Assembly (NCBI GenBank): GCA_018267315.1
Contig: JAFDYS010000023.1
Location: 1-64,000 of the forward strand
DNA: 64,000 bases
From: Bacteroidota bacterium
GTDB taxonomy: Bacteria > Bacteroidota > Bacteroidia > Chitinophagales > UBA10324
Reading direction: 5' to 3'
Shown: positions 44,043 to 53,319 of the stretch, one piece after another
How positions within the stretch are numbered: position 1 is the first letter of the stretch
Layout of the letters: each line of letters opens with the position of its first letter
Translations under genes and position numbers: made by a program
The notes under the pieces: model-generated
What the model was told of the DNA's origin: nothing
Seen by the model: the letters and a program-made list of their open reading frames with translations, nothing else
Databases searched by the model: none

Positions 44043-45476
44043 ATGGCCCTTTCCCGTTTCTTCGCCATCATCATTGTTGCCAGCATTGCATGGGCCTTGT
44101 TTCTGCTTTTTACTGGTAATCTGTATTCACTCACCGGTATGGTCAACGGCAAACAAGGTGAACCGGTGGTAGTGAGAGAAGCGGACTCGCTTTCGTTCTT
44201 AAGCAATTACCCTGAAATTTTTGCTTCCGTCAAATCAGCCGGAGATGCCGGAGTGCTAAAGGGCGATTCATTGTACCGGTTATCAAAATCGGGATCAGTG
44301 GAGATTTGCCTGGGCACACAAAGAGCAGATGGGATTTTTCCGACATGCAAGAACACCATTATTGACATCTGGCTTCCGTTGATCGGCTATCTCACCTTTT
44401 TCTGCGGGCTGATGAATCTGCTCAACGATTCAAAAGCTACGGAGAAACTCTCACGCGGACTGGCACCATTCTTCACCCGCATTTTTCCTGATTTACCAAA
44501 AGGTCATGCGGCTTACGGGTACATGACGATGAATTTCGCCGCTAACTTTCTCGGGCTTGATAATGCTGCTACACCATTCGGACTGAAAGCGATGGAGAGC
44601 ATGCAGGAAACCAATCCCGAAAAAAGCAGAGCTACCAATGGACAGATTATGTTCCTCTGCCTTCATGCTGCAGGGCTCACGCTTATTCCCACTTCCATCA
44701 TCGGCTATCGGGCGGCCATGGGTTCCGCCAATCCTGCCGACATCATGCTGCCGCTCATCATCACTTCCTTTATCGGTACCATGGCCGCTTTGATTTTCGT
44801 GAGCATCCGGCAGCGCATCAATCTGTTCAACGGGGTAGTGATTGGTGTGGTGGCCGGCATCAGCATCCTCATTGCGGTGCTCATGTATTTCATCACCCAA
44901 CTGCATGGTGCGGAGAAGTTTCACTTCACCGGAAACCTGAGCAATGGTGTATTGCTCGCGATCATTCTCGCTATTGTGGCGTATGCCTTCTGGAAAGAAA
45001 AAGTTTTTGCGGCAGCTAACACCAACGTATTCGATTCATTTGTGCATGGGGCCAAAGATGGATTCACCACTGGACTTCGCATTCTTCCATACATGATCGG
45101 CATGCTGGTCGCGCTGAGCATTTTCAGAAATTCGGGACTCTTTGATATGCTGATGAGCGGAGTTTCTGCCATGCTGAAACTCTTCAGTGTGGATCAGCAA
45201 GTCATCAATGCCATTCCCGTTGCACTCATGCGGCCATTCAATGCGGGCGGTTCGCGGGGGTTCATGCTAGATGCTATGAAGACCTATGGCGCCGACAGTT
45301 TCACCGGGCAATTGGTGTGCATGTTCCAGGGAGCGGCAGAAACAACTTTTTATGTGCTCGCTCTTTATTTCGGAGCGGTAAGTGTGAAGAATACGCGATA
45401 CACTTTATGGATCATGCTATTGGTTGACCTCGTGTGTGTGATCACGGGCATTGTGGTGTGCAAACTCTATTTTTAA
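44043..45476 (+). CDS. Nucleoside-recognition (SpmA/SpmB-like) membrane transporter
   Basis: 477 residues from the ATG at 44043; the open frame upstream begins only with TTG and has no similarity. About 10 hydrophobic segments. Two Gate-type halves are seen: LIGYLTFFCGLMNLL..NFLGLDNAATPFGLKAM, as in SpmA, and MIGMLVALSIFRNSGLFDML..MRPFNAGGSRGF..FQGAAETTFYVLALYFG, as in SpmB. SpmA and SpmB are separate spore-maturation genes in Firmicutes; a fused form is common in Bacteroidetes. The substrate is not known. It has a 65-residue extracytoplasmic insert near the N-terminus. 22 bases separate it from the next aldehyde dehydrogenase. Confidence 0.9.
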   Translation: MALSRFFAIIIVASIAWALFLLFTGNLYSLTGMVNGKQGEPVVVREADSLSFLSNYPEIFASVKSAGDAGVLKGDSLYRLSKSGSVEICLGTQRADGIFPTCKNTIIDIWLPLIGYLTFFCGLMNLLNDSKATEKLSRGLAPFFTRIFPDLPKGHAAYGYMTMNFAANFLGLDNAATPFGLKAMESMQETNPEKSRATNGQIMFLCLHAAGLTLIPTSIIGYRAAMGSANPADIMLPLIITSFIGTMAALIFVSIRQRINLFNGVVIGVVAGISILIAVLMYFITQLHGAEKFHFTGNLSNGVLLAIILAIVAYAFWKEKVFAAANTNVFDSFVHGAKDGFTTGLRILPYMIGMLVALSIFRNSGLFDMLMSGVSAMLKLFSVDQQVINAIPVALMRPFNAGGSRGFMLDAMKTYGADSFTGQLVCMFQGAAETTFYVLALYFGAVSVKNTRYTLWIMLLVDLVCVITGIVVCKLYF

Positions 45477-45498
45477 GTTTCGATTGAAGGGAATCAGT

Positions 45499-46923
45499 AT
45501 GAAAAAGCAACTCATCAACGGTCAATGGGTGGATGCCGTGAATCATGGCACATGGAAGGTCCAGAACCCGGCCACTGAAGAATATATTGCCGAAGTTCCG
45601 TTTGGTGATGATGCGGACTGCAATCTGGCTATTGCAGCAGCAGCAAGTGTATTTGCTTCATGGAGTAATCTTTCTCCCTGGACACGCGGTGAGATACTGA
45701 AAAAGACGGCGGAAATTATCCGTCAAAATATTTCGGAGTTTGGCAAGGAAACCATCCTTGAAAGCGGCAAACCGAAAGCCGAAGCCGAAGGGGAGTGGCG
45801 GGTGGCTGCTGATTTGTTCGAGTGGTTTGGAGAAGAAGGGAAGCGCGCTTATGGCAGAGTGATTCCCACCAAACGAACTGACAGGAGGATGCAGGTCATT
45901 CTTCAGCCGATGGGCATGATCGGAATAATCACGGCGTGGAATTTTCCGGCTTACAATCCGGCGCGTGCCTGCGCCGCAGCCCTTGCCGCAGGGTGTACGA
46001 TCGTGTGCAAAGGTTCCGAATACACGCCGCTCACATCCATGAATTTATTTTCTGCTTTGAAAGAAGCCGGCATTCCTGATGGCGTTGCCAATCTTGTAAA
46101 CGGTGATGCAGCCAAAATCGGCGAAGCCATGCTGAATCATCCGAAGCTGAAGAAGATTTCATTCACCGGAAGCACCCGCGTCGGTAAAATTCTGATGGAT
46201 GGCGCTTCACGCACCGGAACAAAACTCGCTCTGGAATTAGGCGGTAATGCACCGGTAATCATTATGGATGATGTAAATGTGGATGAAGTTTCGAAAACCG
46301 CGGCTTCGGGACGATTTCGTAACGCCGGACAGGTATGCAACATTCCGCAGAGGTTTTATGTGCACGAAAGAATCTACGACCGGTTTCTCTCCTCGCTTTC
46401 AAAATATGTTTCGCAAATGAAGGTGGGGAGCGGACTGGAACCAGATACGCGCATGGGTCCGCTCATTAATAAGCGCCAGCAGGAAAATGTGCTAAGCATG
46501 ATTGCGGAAGCAAGATCAGAAGGTGCTGAAATCACCACTGGAGGCGGCAGCGGAAGTGAAAGAGGATTTTTTGTTCAACCCACGGTGGTTGCTGACAGAA
46601 AAGGTTCAGCGAAGTTTTATGACAAGGAAATCTTCGGGCCCGTGCTACCGGTTATTCCTTTCAGTTCGAAAGAGGAAGTCATTGAAAAAGCCAACAGTAC
46701 CTCTTACGGGCTTGCAGCCTACGTGTGGACGAATGATCTGAAGACGGCGATCTGGTTGTATGAACGTCTTGAGTTTGGAATGATCGGCGTGAACGACTGG
46801 GCGCCACAGGGAACGGAAGCGCCGTTTGGCGGATGGAAACAGAGCGGACTCGGGCATGAAGCAGGTATGGAAGGCATGCTGGAGTACATGGAGAAGAAAC
46901 TTATCACCATCGGCAACCTGTGA
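45499..46923 (+). CDS. NAD-dependent aldehyde dehydrogenase
   Basis: 474 residues from ATG 45499. Catalytic C280 (RNAGQVCNIPQR) and E246 (LALELGGNAP), and AWNFPAYNPARACAAALAAG of the nucleotide-binding domain. The group is that of succinate-semialdehyde / lactaldehyde / glycolaldehyde dehydrogenases; the exact aldehyde cannot be told. It is a distant paralog of the enzyme at 40253, and probably in one operon with the transporter before it. Confidence 0.9.
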   Translation: MKKQLINGQWVDAVNHGTWKVQNPATEEYIAEVPFGDDADCNLAIAAAASVFASWSNLSPWTRGEILKKTAEIIRQNISEFGKETILESGKPKAEAEGEWRVAADLFEWFGEEGKRAYGRVIPTKRTDRRMQVILQPMGMIGIITAWNFPAYNPARACAAALAAGCTIVCKGSEYTPLTSMNLFSALKEAGIPDGVANLVNGDAAKIGEAMLNHPKLKKISFTGSTRVGKILMDGASRTGTKLALELGGNAPVIIMDDVNVDEVSKTAASGRFRNAGQVCNIPQRFYVHERIYDRFLSSLSKYVSQMKVGSGLEPDTRMGPLINKRQQENVLSMIAEARSEGAEITTGGGSGSERGFFVQPTVVADRKGSAKFYDKEIFGPVLPVIPFSSKEEVIEKANSTSYGLAAYVWTNDLKTAIWLYERLEFGMIGVNDWAPQGTEAPFGGWKQSGLGHEAGMEGMLEYMEKKLITIGNL

Positions 46924-47007
46924 AAAACGAGTATGCCCCTTGCTCATTGATCATACCCAATTTTTCCTTCTCCTAAGATCCATAGCATAATCTTTTTACT
47001 CGTGGCA

Positions 47008-47038
47008 TTTGGAAAAACAGATCAGGTTTTTACATTTG
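47008..47038 (+). promoter_or_regulatory. Perfect Bacteroidetes promoter for the SLC13-type permease
   Basis: TTTG at 47008-47011, 19-base spacer, TACATTTG at 47031-47038: the canonical TTTG-N19-TAnnTTTG. Transcription would begin near 47045, leaving a leader of about 110 bases before the ATG at 47156. The leader contains a GC-rich patch (CTGCCTGCCCCGCTG) but no riboswitch that I recognise. Confidence 0.75.
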
Positions 47039-47155
47039 CCGAAAAACCTACTGAAATAATAGGACATACATACCAAGTATTAAAATGGACTGCCTGCCCC
47101 GCTGTAATACCCGGTACAGGTTATTCAAAATGAAACTTCATAATTCAATCGTTGC

Positions 47156-48934
47156 ATGACTTCTACTTTACAGATTCTCATTGTGAGCGCAGTCATTTTG
47201 TTTTTGATCGTCGCTCTCTACAAAGAATTCATTCGCCCGACACTTACATTCTTGTTTGCCATTGTGGCCCTGGTGGTATCGGGCATCATTGGTCCCAAAG
47301 AAGTACTCGAGGGATTTTCGAATGAGCAGATAGCGGTGATTATTCTGCTGGTCATCCTGGCAGATTGCCTGCGCAAAACGGATCTGATCAACAATATGTT
47401 TGAATGGATATTCAGCGGGAAACTCGGATACAAGGGATTTCTGTGGCGGCTTACTTCTTTCGTGAGTTTCACATCGGCCTGGGTGAATAACACGCCAATT
47501 GTAGCGCTGCTCATGCCTTATGTTCAGGAATGGGGGAAGAAGAACAACGTGCGCGCATCAAAGCTGCTCATCCCGCTTTCATATGCTACGATCATGGGAG
47601 GTATGATTACCCTCATTGGTACTTCAACCAACCTTATCGTCAGCGGATTGATGGTAGAAAACGGCCTCAAGCCGCTATCGATGTTTGATTTCAGCGCCGT
47701 GGGTATTCCGGTCGCCATCATGGGCATTTTGTATTTCCAGTTCTTCGGGCACCGGCTACTTCCTATCCGGACTGATCCAGCCAGTTCATTTAAATCCAAC
47801 CAGCGCGAATATGTTACAGAGTGTGTCATTGGAGCCGAATCAGCCCTTCACGGCAAAACGGTTGAGCAAGCGCAGTTGGCGCATCCTGATGGACTTTATC
47901 TGGTTGAATTGGTACGCGATGGCATCAACATGTCTCCGGTTCCATCATCGGAAATTCTTTTACGTGGCGATGTACTGATTTTCGCCGGTAACACAGAGCG
48001 CATTACGGAATTGGTTAGGTCAGGCAAAGGCATTCAGCTTGCCGGAAATAATTTTACGTCAGTGCCTGATGGAAAATTCAGTTTGGTGGAAGCGGTAGTC
48101 AGCCCCGATTCCTATCTGGTGGGAAAGAACGTCAACGAAACGGATTTTCGGCCGAAGTATGATGCAGCTATTGTAGGCATACACAGAAACGGCGAAAAGC
48201 TGGCAGGGAAAATAGGAGACATCAGGATGAAGGCAGGCGATTTGTTGCTCGTTCAACCGGGCCCTGATTTCAATTTTCATGTGGCAGGCAGCCGGGATCT
48301 GATGATCATCGGGAAGGTAAAACCAAGCCGTAAAATCGGTATACGGGATTCCTATATTTTGCTTGGGGCTACTGTAGCAGCGATAGCACTGGCAGCATTC
48401 AACCTGTTTAACTTGTTCAGCGGACTGGTGGTGGCTGTGGGCTTGTTGTTGCTCCTTCGCGTGATTCGCGTGCGAGATGTAAAAGAAGGCCTCGATCTGA
48501 ATCTGATCATTTTGCTCGCCTTTGCACTTTCCATCGGAAAGGCCTTGTCCGTTAGCGGAGCCGCAAAATTTTATGCGGGAGAACTCGTCGGGTTGTTACA
48601 GCCCTTGGGTGTGATAGGTATTCTGGCAGGCATCTATCTCATTACAAATATACTTACCGCATTCATGACCAATGCAGCATCGGTGGCCATCACCATCCCC
48701 ATTGCCCTCGAAACATGTGAATCACTTGCGATCAATCCCATGCCATTCATGCTGGGTATTGCATTCGCCGGCACCGGCGATTTCATGACACCCATCGGCT
48801 ATCAAACCAATCTCATGGTTTATGGTCCCGGCGGATACAAGTTCAGAGACTATGTAAAGGTGGGATTTCCCCTCACGCTTCTATACATGATTATGACCGT
48901 GGTATCGCTGGGTTGGTTGTATGACCTGTATTGA
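47156..48934 (+). CDS. SLC13/DASS family permease with TrkA-C domains
   Basis: 592 residues. Two blocks of membrane helices (residues 1-200 and about 385-592) flank a cytoplasmic insert of about 180 residues holding two RCK_C/TrkA-C domains (ECVIGAESALHGKTVEQAQL; AVVSPDSYLVGKNVNETDF). The signature segments are WVNNTPIVALLMPYVQ with GTSTNLIVSGLM in the first half, and FMTNAASVAITIPIAL with GYQTNLMVYGPGGYKF in the second. Such transporters carry sulfate, dicarboxylates or other anions with Na+. It has its own consensus promoter. In the context of succinate-forming enzymes a dicarboxylate role is possible, but sulfate is equally plausible. Confidence 0.93.
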   Translation: MTSTLQILIVSAVILFLIVALYKEFIRPTLTFLFAIVALVVSGIIGPKEVLEGFSNEQIAVIILLVILADCLRKTDLINNMFEWIFSGKLGYKGFLWRLTSFVSFTSAWVNNTPIVALLMPYVQEWGKKNNVRASKLLIPLSYATIMGGMITLIGTSTNLIVSGLMVENGLKPLSMFDFSAVGIPVAIMGILYFQFFGHRLLPIRTDPASSFKSNQREYVTECVIGAESALHGKTVEQAQLAHPDGLYLVELVRDGINMSPVPSSEILLRGDVLIFAGNTERITELVRSGKGIQLAGNNFTSVPDGKFSLVEAVVSPDSYLVGKNVNETDFRPKYDAAIVGIHRNGEKLAGKIGDIRMKAGDLLLVQPGPDFNFHVAGSRDLMIIGKVKPSRKIGIRDSYILLGATVAAIALAAFNLFNLFSGLVVAVGLLLLLRVIRVRDVKEGLDLNLIILLAFALSIGKALSVSGAAKFYAGELVGLLQPLGVIGILAGIYLITNILTAFMTNAASVAITIPIALETCESLAINPMPFMLGIAFAGTGDFMTPIGYQTNLMVYGPGGYKFRDYVKVGFPLTLLYMIMTVVSLGWLYDLY

Positions 48935-49038
48935 ATTACCAGCAGTGGGTAATCATGGTTCATAACGGGAAGAACGTGTGGAGCGGTCTTCACACTTGCA
49001 TCTCAATACTGTATCTTGCCATCGCTCATCCGGCTTGA

Positions 49039-50406
49039 ATGGACTACGGTGCACTTTCCCTGGTTCCTCCATTGATCGTCATTGCATTGGCGATACTTCT
49101 TCGGTCTTCCTTTGAACCGCTGATCATCGGTTGCATCGTGGGTTTCATCCTTATTGGTTTTCATGATCACACGAATTTCTTTTCCAATTTCATTTCATCG
49201 CTGTACAGGGTGATGGAAGATGAGAGCACCGTGTGGGTGATTCTCGTTTGCGGATTGTACGGTTCGCTTATCGGACTGGTGGTGCGCAGCGGCGGTGCCA
49301 TGAAATTCGGCGAGGACATTTTAAAATATGTTAAGACGAAAAAAGCGGCGCTCTTCGGAACCTGGGGACTCGGACTCTTTATTTTCCTTGATGATTACCT
49401 GAGCGCGCTTACCGTCGGAATCACGATGAAGAAAATTACCGATCATTTCAAAGTGCCGAGGGAATATCTGGCTTACATCGTGAACACCACGGCACCGCCC
49501 TGGAGTGTAGTGGTTCCCATTTCCACGTGGACGTTGTTCATCGGATCAATTTTAGTGAAGGCGAAATTCGCCGCAGAGGGGCAGGGCAACCATGTGTATC
49601 TCTCAGTGATCCCTTTTGTTACTTATGGCTGGGTAAGTGTGCTGCTGATTCCGCTCGTAATTCTTGGCGTGGTTCCGATTTTCGGGAAGATGAAGAAGGC
49701 ACAGCAACGCGTGGATGAAACGGGAGAGTTGATTCCCGGCGGACGGAAAATGGCCAAACTGAAACTCGATCATTTCGATACCGGTAAAAAATCAAAGGGC
49801 ATCTATTTTATCCTGCCGCTCATTGTATTGCTGGCATCCACTTTCGCCCTCGATCTCGACGCACTGAAAGGCGTGATGATTGCTGTCGTCTTCACGTTCA
49901 TCTACTATCTCGTAATCCGCGTTGGAAGATTCCATGAACTCTCTGAAACGGTATTCGCCGGGTTCAACAGCATGATATTCGCACTGGCACTGGTAGTGAT
50001 CAGCTACGTGCTGAAAGATGTGGGTGATCAGATGGGACTCACCCAATATGTGATTGATGGCGTGAAACCGATGGTGAGCAAAGAATTATTGCCGGTCATC
50101 ATCTTCGTTTCCATCAGTGCCATTTCATGGGCAACAGGATCGTCGTGGGGCGTGTATGCAGTGGTGATCCCGATTGTGATTCCCCTGGCGCAAACACTGG
50201 GCTCGAATGTGTTGATGAATATCGGTGCCGTCGTGAGCGCCGGAGTGTTTGGGGCGAATGCCTGTTTGTATTCCGATGCCACGATTCTCACGGCGCAATC
50301 AACCGACACCAATAATCTCGATCACGCGCTTTCACAGCTTCCGTATGCGTTGATCGCATTTGTAATTTCTGCAGTGATTTATGCGGGCATGGGCTATGCC
50401 TTCTGA
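49039..50406 (+). CDS. NhaC family Na+/H+ antiporter-like transporter
   Basis: 455 residues with about 11 hydrophobic segments. Family segments include GLFIFLDDYLSALTVG, NTTAPPWSVVVPISTW, SWATGSSWGVYAVVIPIVIPL and GANACLYSDATILTAQSTDTN. NhaC-type proteins exchange Na+ for protons, or amino acids/organic acids in related members (YuiF/MleN types). The position among amino-acid genes leaves the second option open. Confidence 0.9.
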   Translation: MDYGALSLVPPLIVIALAILLRSSFEPLIIGCIVGFILIGFHDHTNFFSNFISSLYRVMEDESTVWVILVCGLYGSLIGLVVRSGGAMKFGEDILKYVKTKKAALFGTWGLGLFIFLDDYLSALTVGITMKKITDHFKVPREYLAYIVNTTAPPWSVVVPISTWTLFIGSILVKAKFAAEGQGNHVYLSVIPFVTYGWVSVLLIPLVILGVVPIFGKMKKAQQRVDETGELIPGGRKMAKLKLDHFDTGKKSKGIYFILPLIVLLASTFALDLDALKGVMIAVVFTFIYYLVIRVGRFHELSETVFAGFNSMIFALALVVISYVLKDVGDQMGLTQYVIDGVKPMVSKELLPVIIFVSISAISWATGSSWGVYAVVIPIVIPLAQTLGSNVLMNIGAVVSAGVFGANACLYSDATILTAQSTDTNNLDHALSQLPYALIAFVISAVIYAGMGYAF

Positions 50407-50407
50407 A

Positions 50408-51061
50408 ATGAAAATGAGTTATCACGAAAAACTGAAAAGCGGAATTGACATTGTTCCCATGCAACAGGAACATGCTTTTCAGCTTGAAGCGTTGCAGCAC
50501 AAAGTATTTCCCAATCTTGCCGAAGAAGAAATTCTTCATGCGGAGCAATACAAAAAGCACCTTGAGATTTTTCCCGAAGGGCAATTCGTTGCTCTTGATG
50601 GGGAAAAAGTTGTCGGCGCCACCACCACGATGCGGTACCGCTATGATATTAAGAATCCGGAGCCGCATACCTTCAGCGAAATCATGGGCGGCGGCTGGCT
50701 CACCACGCACGATCCGGAAGGGGAGTGGCTGTATGGCATTGATGTGAGTGTGGATCCGGAATACCGCAAGATGGGAATCGCAAAAGCGCTGTACCGCGCC
50801 CGTCAGCATTTGTGCAGGCAACTCGGTTTGAAAGGCCAGCTCACGGTGGGCATGCTCAATGGCTATGATCGCCTGCGCGGTGAGATGACCATCGAAGAAT
50901 ACTATCAGAAAGTGAAGCGCAAAGAAATTTTCGATCCCACGGTTTCCGTTCAGGAGAAAGTGGGTTTTGAAATCGTCGGCTTCATGAAGGATTATCTGAA
51001 CGATCCTACCTGCGGAAATTCCGGCGCCGTGATCGTGCTCGATGCTTCGAAGGAGATTTAG
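50408..51061 (+). CDS. GNAT family N-acetyltransferase
   Basis: 217 residues from the ATG at 50408, one base after the preceding stop codon (50404-50406); 50414 is also possible. The acetyl-CoA loop is VSVDPEYRKMGIAKALYRAR (motif A), with strand VVGATTTMRYRYD before it. The C-terminal third is long for GNAT and includes IEEYYQKVKRKEIFDPTVSVQEKVGFEIVGFMKDYLNDP, as in a group of about 220-residue acetyltransferases seen near amino-acid genes. Substrate unknown. Translational coupling to the nhaC-like gene is likely. Confidence 0.88.
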   Translation: MKMSYHEKLKSGIDIVPMQQEHAFQLEALQHKVFPNLAEEEILHAEQYKKHLEIFPEGQFVALDGEKVVGATTTMRYRYDIKNPEPHTFSEIMGGGWLTTHDPEGEWLYGIDVSVDPEYRKMGIAKALYRARQHLCRQLGLKGQLTVGMLNGYDRLRGEMTIEEYYQKVKRKEIFDPTVSVQEKVGFEIVGFMKDYLNDPTCGNSGAVIVLDASKEI

Positions 51062-51120
51062 TTTCCCGCCGGTAAAAATTTTCCTGAAACATTTTTTGGC
51101 CGCATGGATGGAGTGATTAA

Positions 51121-51147
51121 ATTACAATCACTTGATAAGATTGTAAT
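51121..51147 (+). promoter_or_regulatory. Palindromic operator before the dinB-dnaE cassette
   Basis: ATTACAATC (51121-51129) and GATTGTAAT (51139-51147) are perfect 9-bp inverse repeats with a 9-base spacer, ending 6 bases before the dinB ATG. A TTTG at 51095-51098 and a partial -7 box TAAATTAC at 51118-51125 are 19 bases apart, so the palindrome would cover the start of transcription. This suits a repressor site, probably for damage control of the cassette. No repressor gene is adjacent. Confidence 0.6.
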
Positions 51148-51153
51148 ACAGTC

Positions 51154-52395
51154 ATGTTTCTCAGCGCAGACAGAACCATCGTCCACATGGACCTCGATTG
51201 CTTCTTCGTCGCCGTATCGCGGCTGATGAATCCTTCCTTGAATGGTAAACCTGTTTTGATCGGCGGCAGCAGTGATCGCGGCGTGGTGGCGGCCTGCAGT
51301 TATGAAGCGAGGAAATTCGGCATTCATTCCGCCATGCCGATGAAACTGGCGAAGCGGTTGTGCCCTGAAGCGCTCATCGTGCGCGGCGATTATGAGATGT
51401 ACACGAAGAAGTCGGATGAAGTCACGGAAATCATTCAGGAAAATGTTCCCGTGTACGAGAAGAGTTCGGTGGATGAATTCTACATGGACATGACGGGCAT
51501 GGAAAAATTTTTCGGCTGCCAGAAATGGGCCACGGAGTTGTGGCAGAAAGTGAAGCGCGAAACCGGCTTGCCGAGTTCCTTCGGATTGTCGGTAAACAAA
51601 ACCGTTTCAAAAGTGGCCACGGATTTCATCAAGCCCGACAATAAAAAAGTGGTGGACCGCGGAACGGAGAAAGAATTTCTCGCGCCGATGAGTGTGAGCA
51701 AAATCCCGATGGTGGGCGAGAAAACCTATCACACGCTGAAGCAGATGGGCATTGAAAAAATTCTCACGCTGCAGCAGATGCCCGTGGAACTGATGCACGA
51801 TGTGTTCGGCGAAAACGGAAGAACCATCTGGCAGAAAGCCAACGGCATCGACGACTCGCCGGTGATTCCTTATTCAGAGAGAAAAAGTATTTCGAGCGAA
51901 GAAACATTCGACCAGGACACGATTGACATCACGAAGATGAAAGACATCCTCATCCGCATGACGGAGAGCTTGCTCTTTCAGCTGCGCAACGAAAACAAAC
52001 TCACCAGCTGCGTGGCGGTGAAGATCCGTTACAGCAATTTCGACACGCACACGATGCAGCGCCGCATTCCGTACACGTCGTGCGACCATCACGTGATTCC
52101 GCTGGTGAAGGAGTTGTTCGATAAGTTGTATGAGCGCCGGATGCTGATTCGTTTGGTCGGCGTGCGGTTCTCCTATCTCGTCGGCGGCGGATACCAGATC
52201 AATTTGTTCGAAGATTCACTCGAGCAGATTCATCTGTATCAGGCCATGGATCAGTTGAAGAAGCGGTTTGGTGACGATGCCGTGATGCGCGCTGCCGGAA
52301 TGAATTTTCACCTGCGTGATTTCAATCCCTTCAACGGAATAAGGAAAGGTGTGGCGGGCGGAGTGCAGAAGAGGAAGGAAGTGGCGGTTGCGTGA
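51154..52395 (+). CDS. dinB: Y-family DNA polymerase (DinB/Pol IV type)
   Basis: 413 residues. Metal ligands D13 (HMDLDCFF) and D107/E108 (SSVDEFYMD), with palm, fingers, the HhH region (PMVGEKTYHTLKQMGIEKI) and the little finger. The sliding-clamp motif QINLF is at 348-352, within the C-terminal third rather than at the extreme end; the tail ends in a basic run. Pol IV copies damaged DNA with low fidelity. Together with the downstream dnaE it makes the two-polymerase damage cassette typical of Bacteroidetes, here separated by an inserted IS200-like gene. Confidence 0.95.
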   Translation: MFLSADRTIVHMDLDCFFVAVSRLMNPSLNGKPVLIGGSSDRGVVAACSYEARKFGIHSAMPMKLAKRLCPEALIVRGDYEMYTKKSDEVTEIIQENVPVYEKSSVDEFYMDMTGMEKFFGCQKWATELWQKVKRETGLPSSFGLSVNKTVSKVATDFIKPDNKKVVDRGTEKEFLAPMSVSKIPMVGEKTYHTLKQMGIEKILTLQQMPVELMHDVFGENGRTIWQKANGIDDSPVIPYSERKSISSEETFDQDTIDITKMKDILIRMTESLLFQLRNENKLTSCVAVKIRYSNFDTHTMQRRIPYTSCDHHVIPLVKELFDKLYERRMLIRLVGVRFSYLVGGGYQINLFEDSLEQIHLYQAMDQLKKRFGDDAVMRAAGMNFHLRDFNPFNGIRKGVAGGVQKRKEVAVA

Positions 52396-52445
52396 ACAAA
52401 TTTGATGATGAGATCATGAGAGAATTTTTAAAAGGAAATTTAATG

Positions 52446-52567
52446 AAGCGCCGCAGGCGCGACATTATGGTAGGATTGAAATGAGGAATTCGATTAAGCG
52501 CCGCAGGCGCGACATTATTTTTCAGTATCGACATTAATTGTTGTAATGCCGCCCCTGCGGGGCTCGG
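52446..52567. repeat. Upstream REP cluster of the IS200-like element
   Basis: Two identical 23-base copies of a palindromic repeat (core GCGCCGCAGGCGC, followed by GACATTAT) at 52446-52468 and 52496-52518, period 50. A third copy in the opposite orientation at 52544-52567 has core GCCCCTGCGGGGC. In one orientation all fit TGTCGCnCCTnCGnnGCTT. They are folded REP-type ends recognised by REP-associated Y1 transposases. This 308-base gap between dinB and the transposase holds nothing else. Confidence 0.8.
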
Positions 52568-52703
52568 CAAGTAAACGGATAAATCATTCATTTTACCATC
52601 ATGCCTTTCCTTCGGAGCTCAAATGCACTCGAACAACTTTCACAACCTTTATTATGCTCAGTCTAACCGAAACTTCATTTCATAACACAAAGCAAAATTC
52701 ACC

Positions 52704-53165
52704 ATGGCTGATACCTATTCACAAATTTCCATTCAGGTTGTCTTCGCAGTAAAAGGAAGAGAAAATATCATCACGAAAAATTTCCGCGATGAACTTCATA
52801 AATACATCACGGGCATCGTCAGCAGGAAAGGACAAAAATGTTTGGTGGTAAACGGATGGAAAGATCACGTGCATGTTTTCTTCGGGCTGGAGCCATCCAT
52901 GAAAATTTCAGATTTAGTGAGTGCGATCAAAGCGAATTCATCCAAGTGGATTAATGAACGCGGTTTTGTCAAAGGAAAATTTCAATGGCAGGAGGGATAT
53001 GCGGCTTTCTCCTACTCAAAATCACAGCGCGATGCGGTGATTAAATACATCATGAACCAGGAGCAACATCATCACCGGAAAACTTTTCGCGAAGAATATC
53101 TGGAGCTGTTACGGAAATCGGATATTGAATTTGATGAAAAATATCTGTTTGAGTTTTATGAATAA
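52704..53165 (+). mobile_element. IS200/IS605-type (REP-associated) Y1 transposase
   Basis: 153 residues forming one Y1 transposase domain. The HUH motif is H55-V-H57 (WKDHVHVFFGL) and the catalytic tyrosine is Y115 (VIKYIMNQEQHH). The opening SQISIQVVFAVKGRENII is typical of the Bacteroidetes IS200-like group. Such single-strand transposases move with, or spread, small palindromic repeats; copies of these lie on both sides in mirrored orientation, so the unit spans about 52446-53260. It sits inside the dinB-dnaE cassette in the same direction. Confidence 0.92.
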
Positions 53166-53177
53166 CCTGATGGGATC

Positions 53178-53260
53178 TGTCGCCGCTACGCGGTTCAATG
53201 GAAATTCTGTTGTTTACACTACTACTGTTACCATACTGTCGCCCCTACGGGGCTTCATGC
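53178..53260. repeat. Downstream REP pair of the IS200-like element
   Basis: Two copies at 53178-53201 (TGTCGCCGCTACGCGG...) and 53237-53260 (TGTCGCCCCTACGGGGC...), both in the orientation opposite to the first two upstream copies. Their palindromic cores differ by compensating changes, so the hairpin is kept while the sequence drifts. Confidence 0.8.
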
Positions 53261-53319
53261 CCGCACCGGTTTCTCAAGTTTGCAGAGCAGATATCGCTAC
53301 GTGGCTGAATTGAATTGAA

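Noticed and set aside
47045..47155. Leader of the SLC13 gene as a cobalamin or other known riboswitch
   Set aside because: Conserved core motifs of the known classes were not found; only length and a GC patch are notable.
48934..48955. ATTACC-N6-GGTAAT after the SLC13 gene as a terminator
   Set aside because: Short AT-rich stem without a T run; too weak to call.
52446..52518. Repeated 23-mers with 50-base period as a CRISPR array
   Set aside because: Only two exact copies, perfect inner palindromes, a third inverted copy and a Y1 transposase next door: REP elements, not CRISPR.
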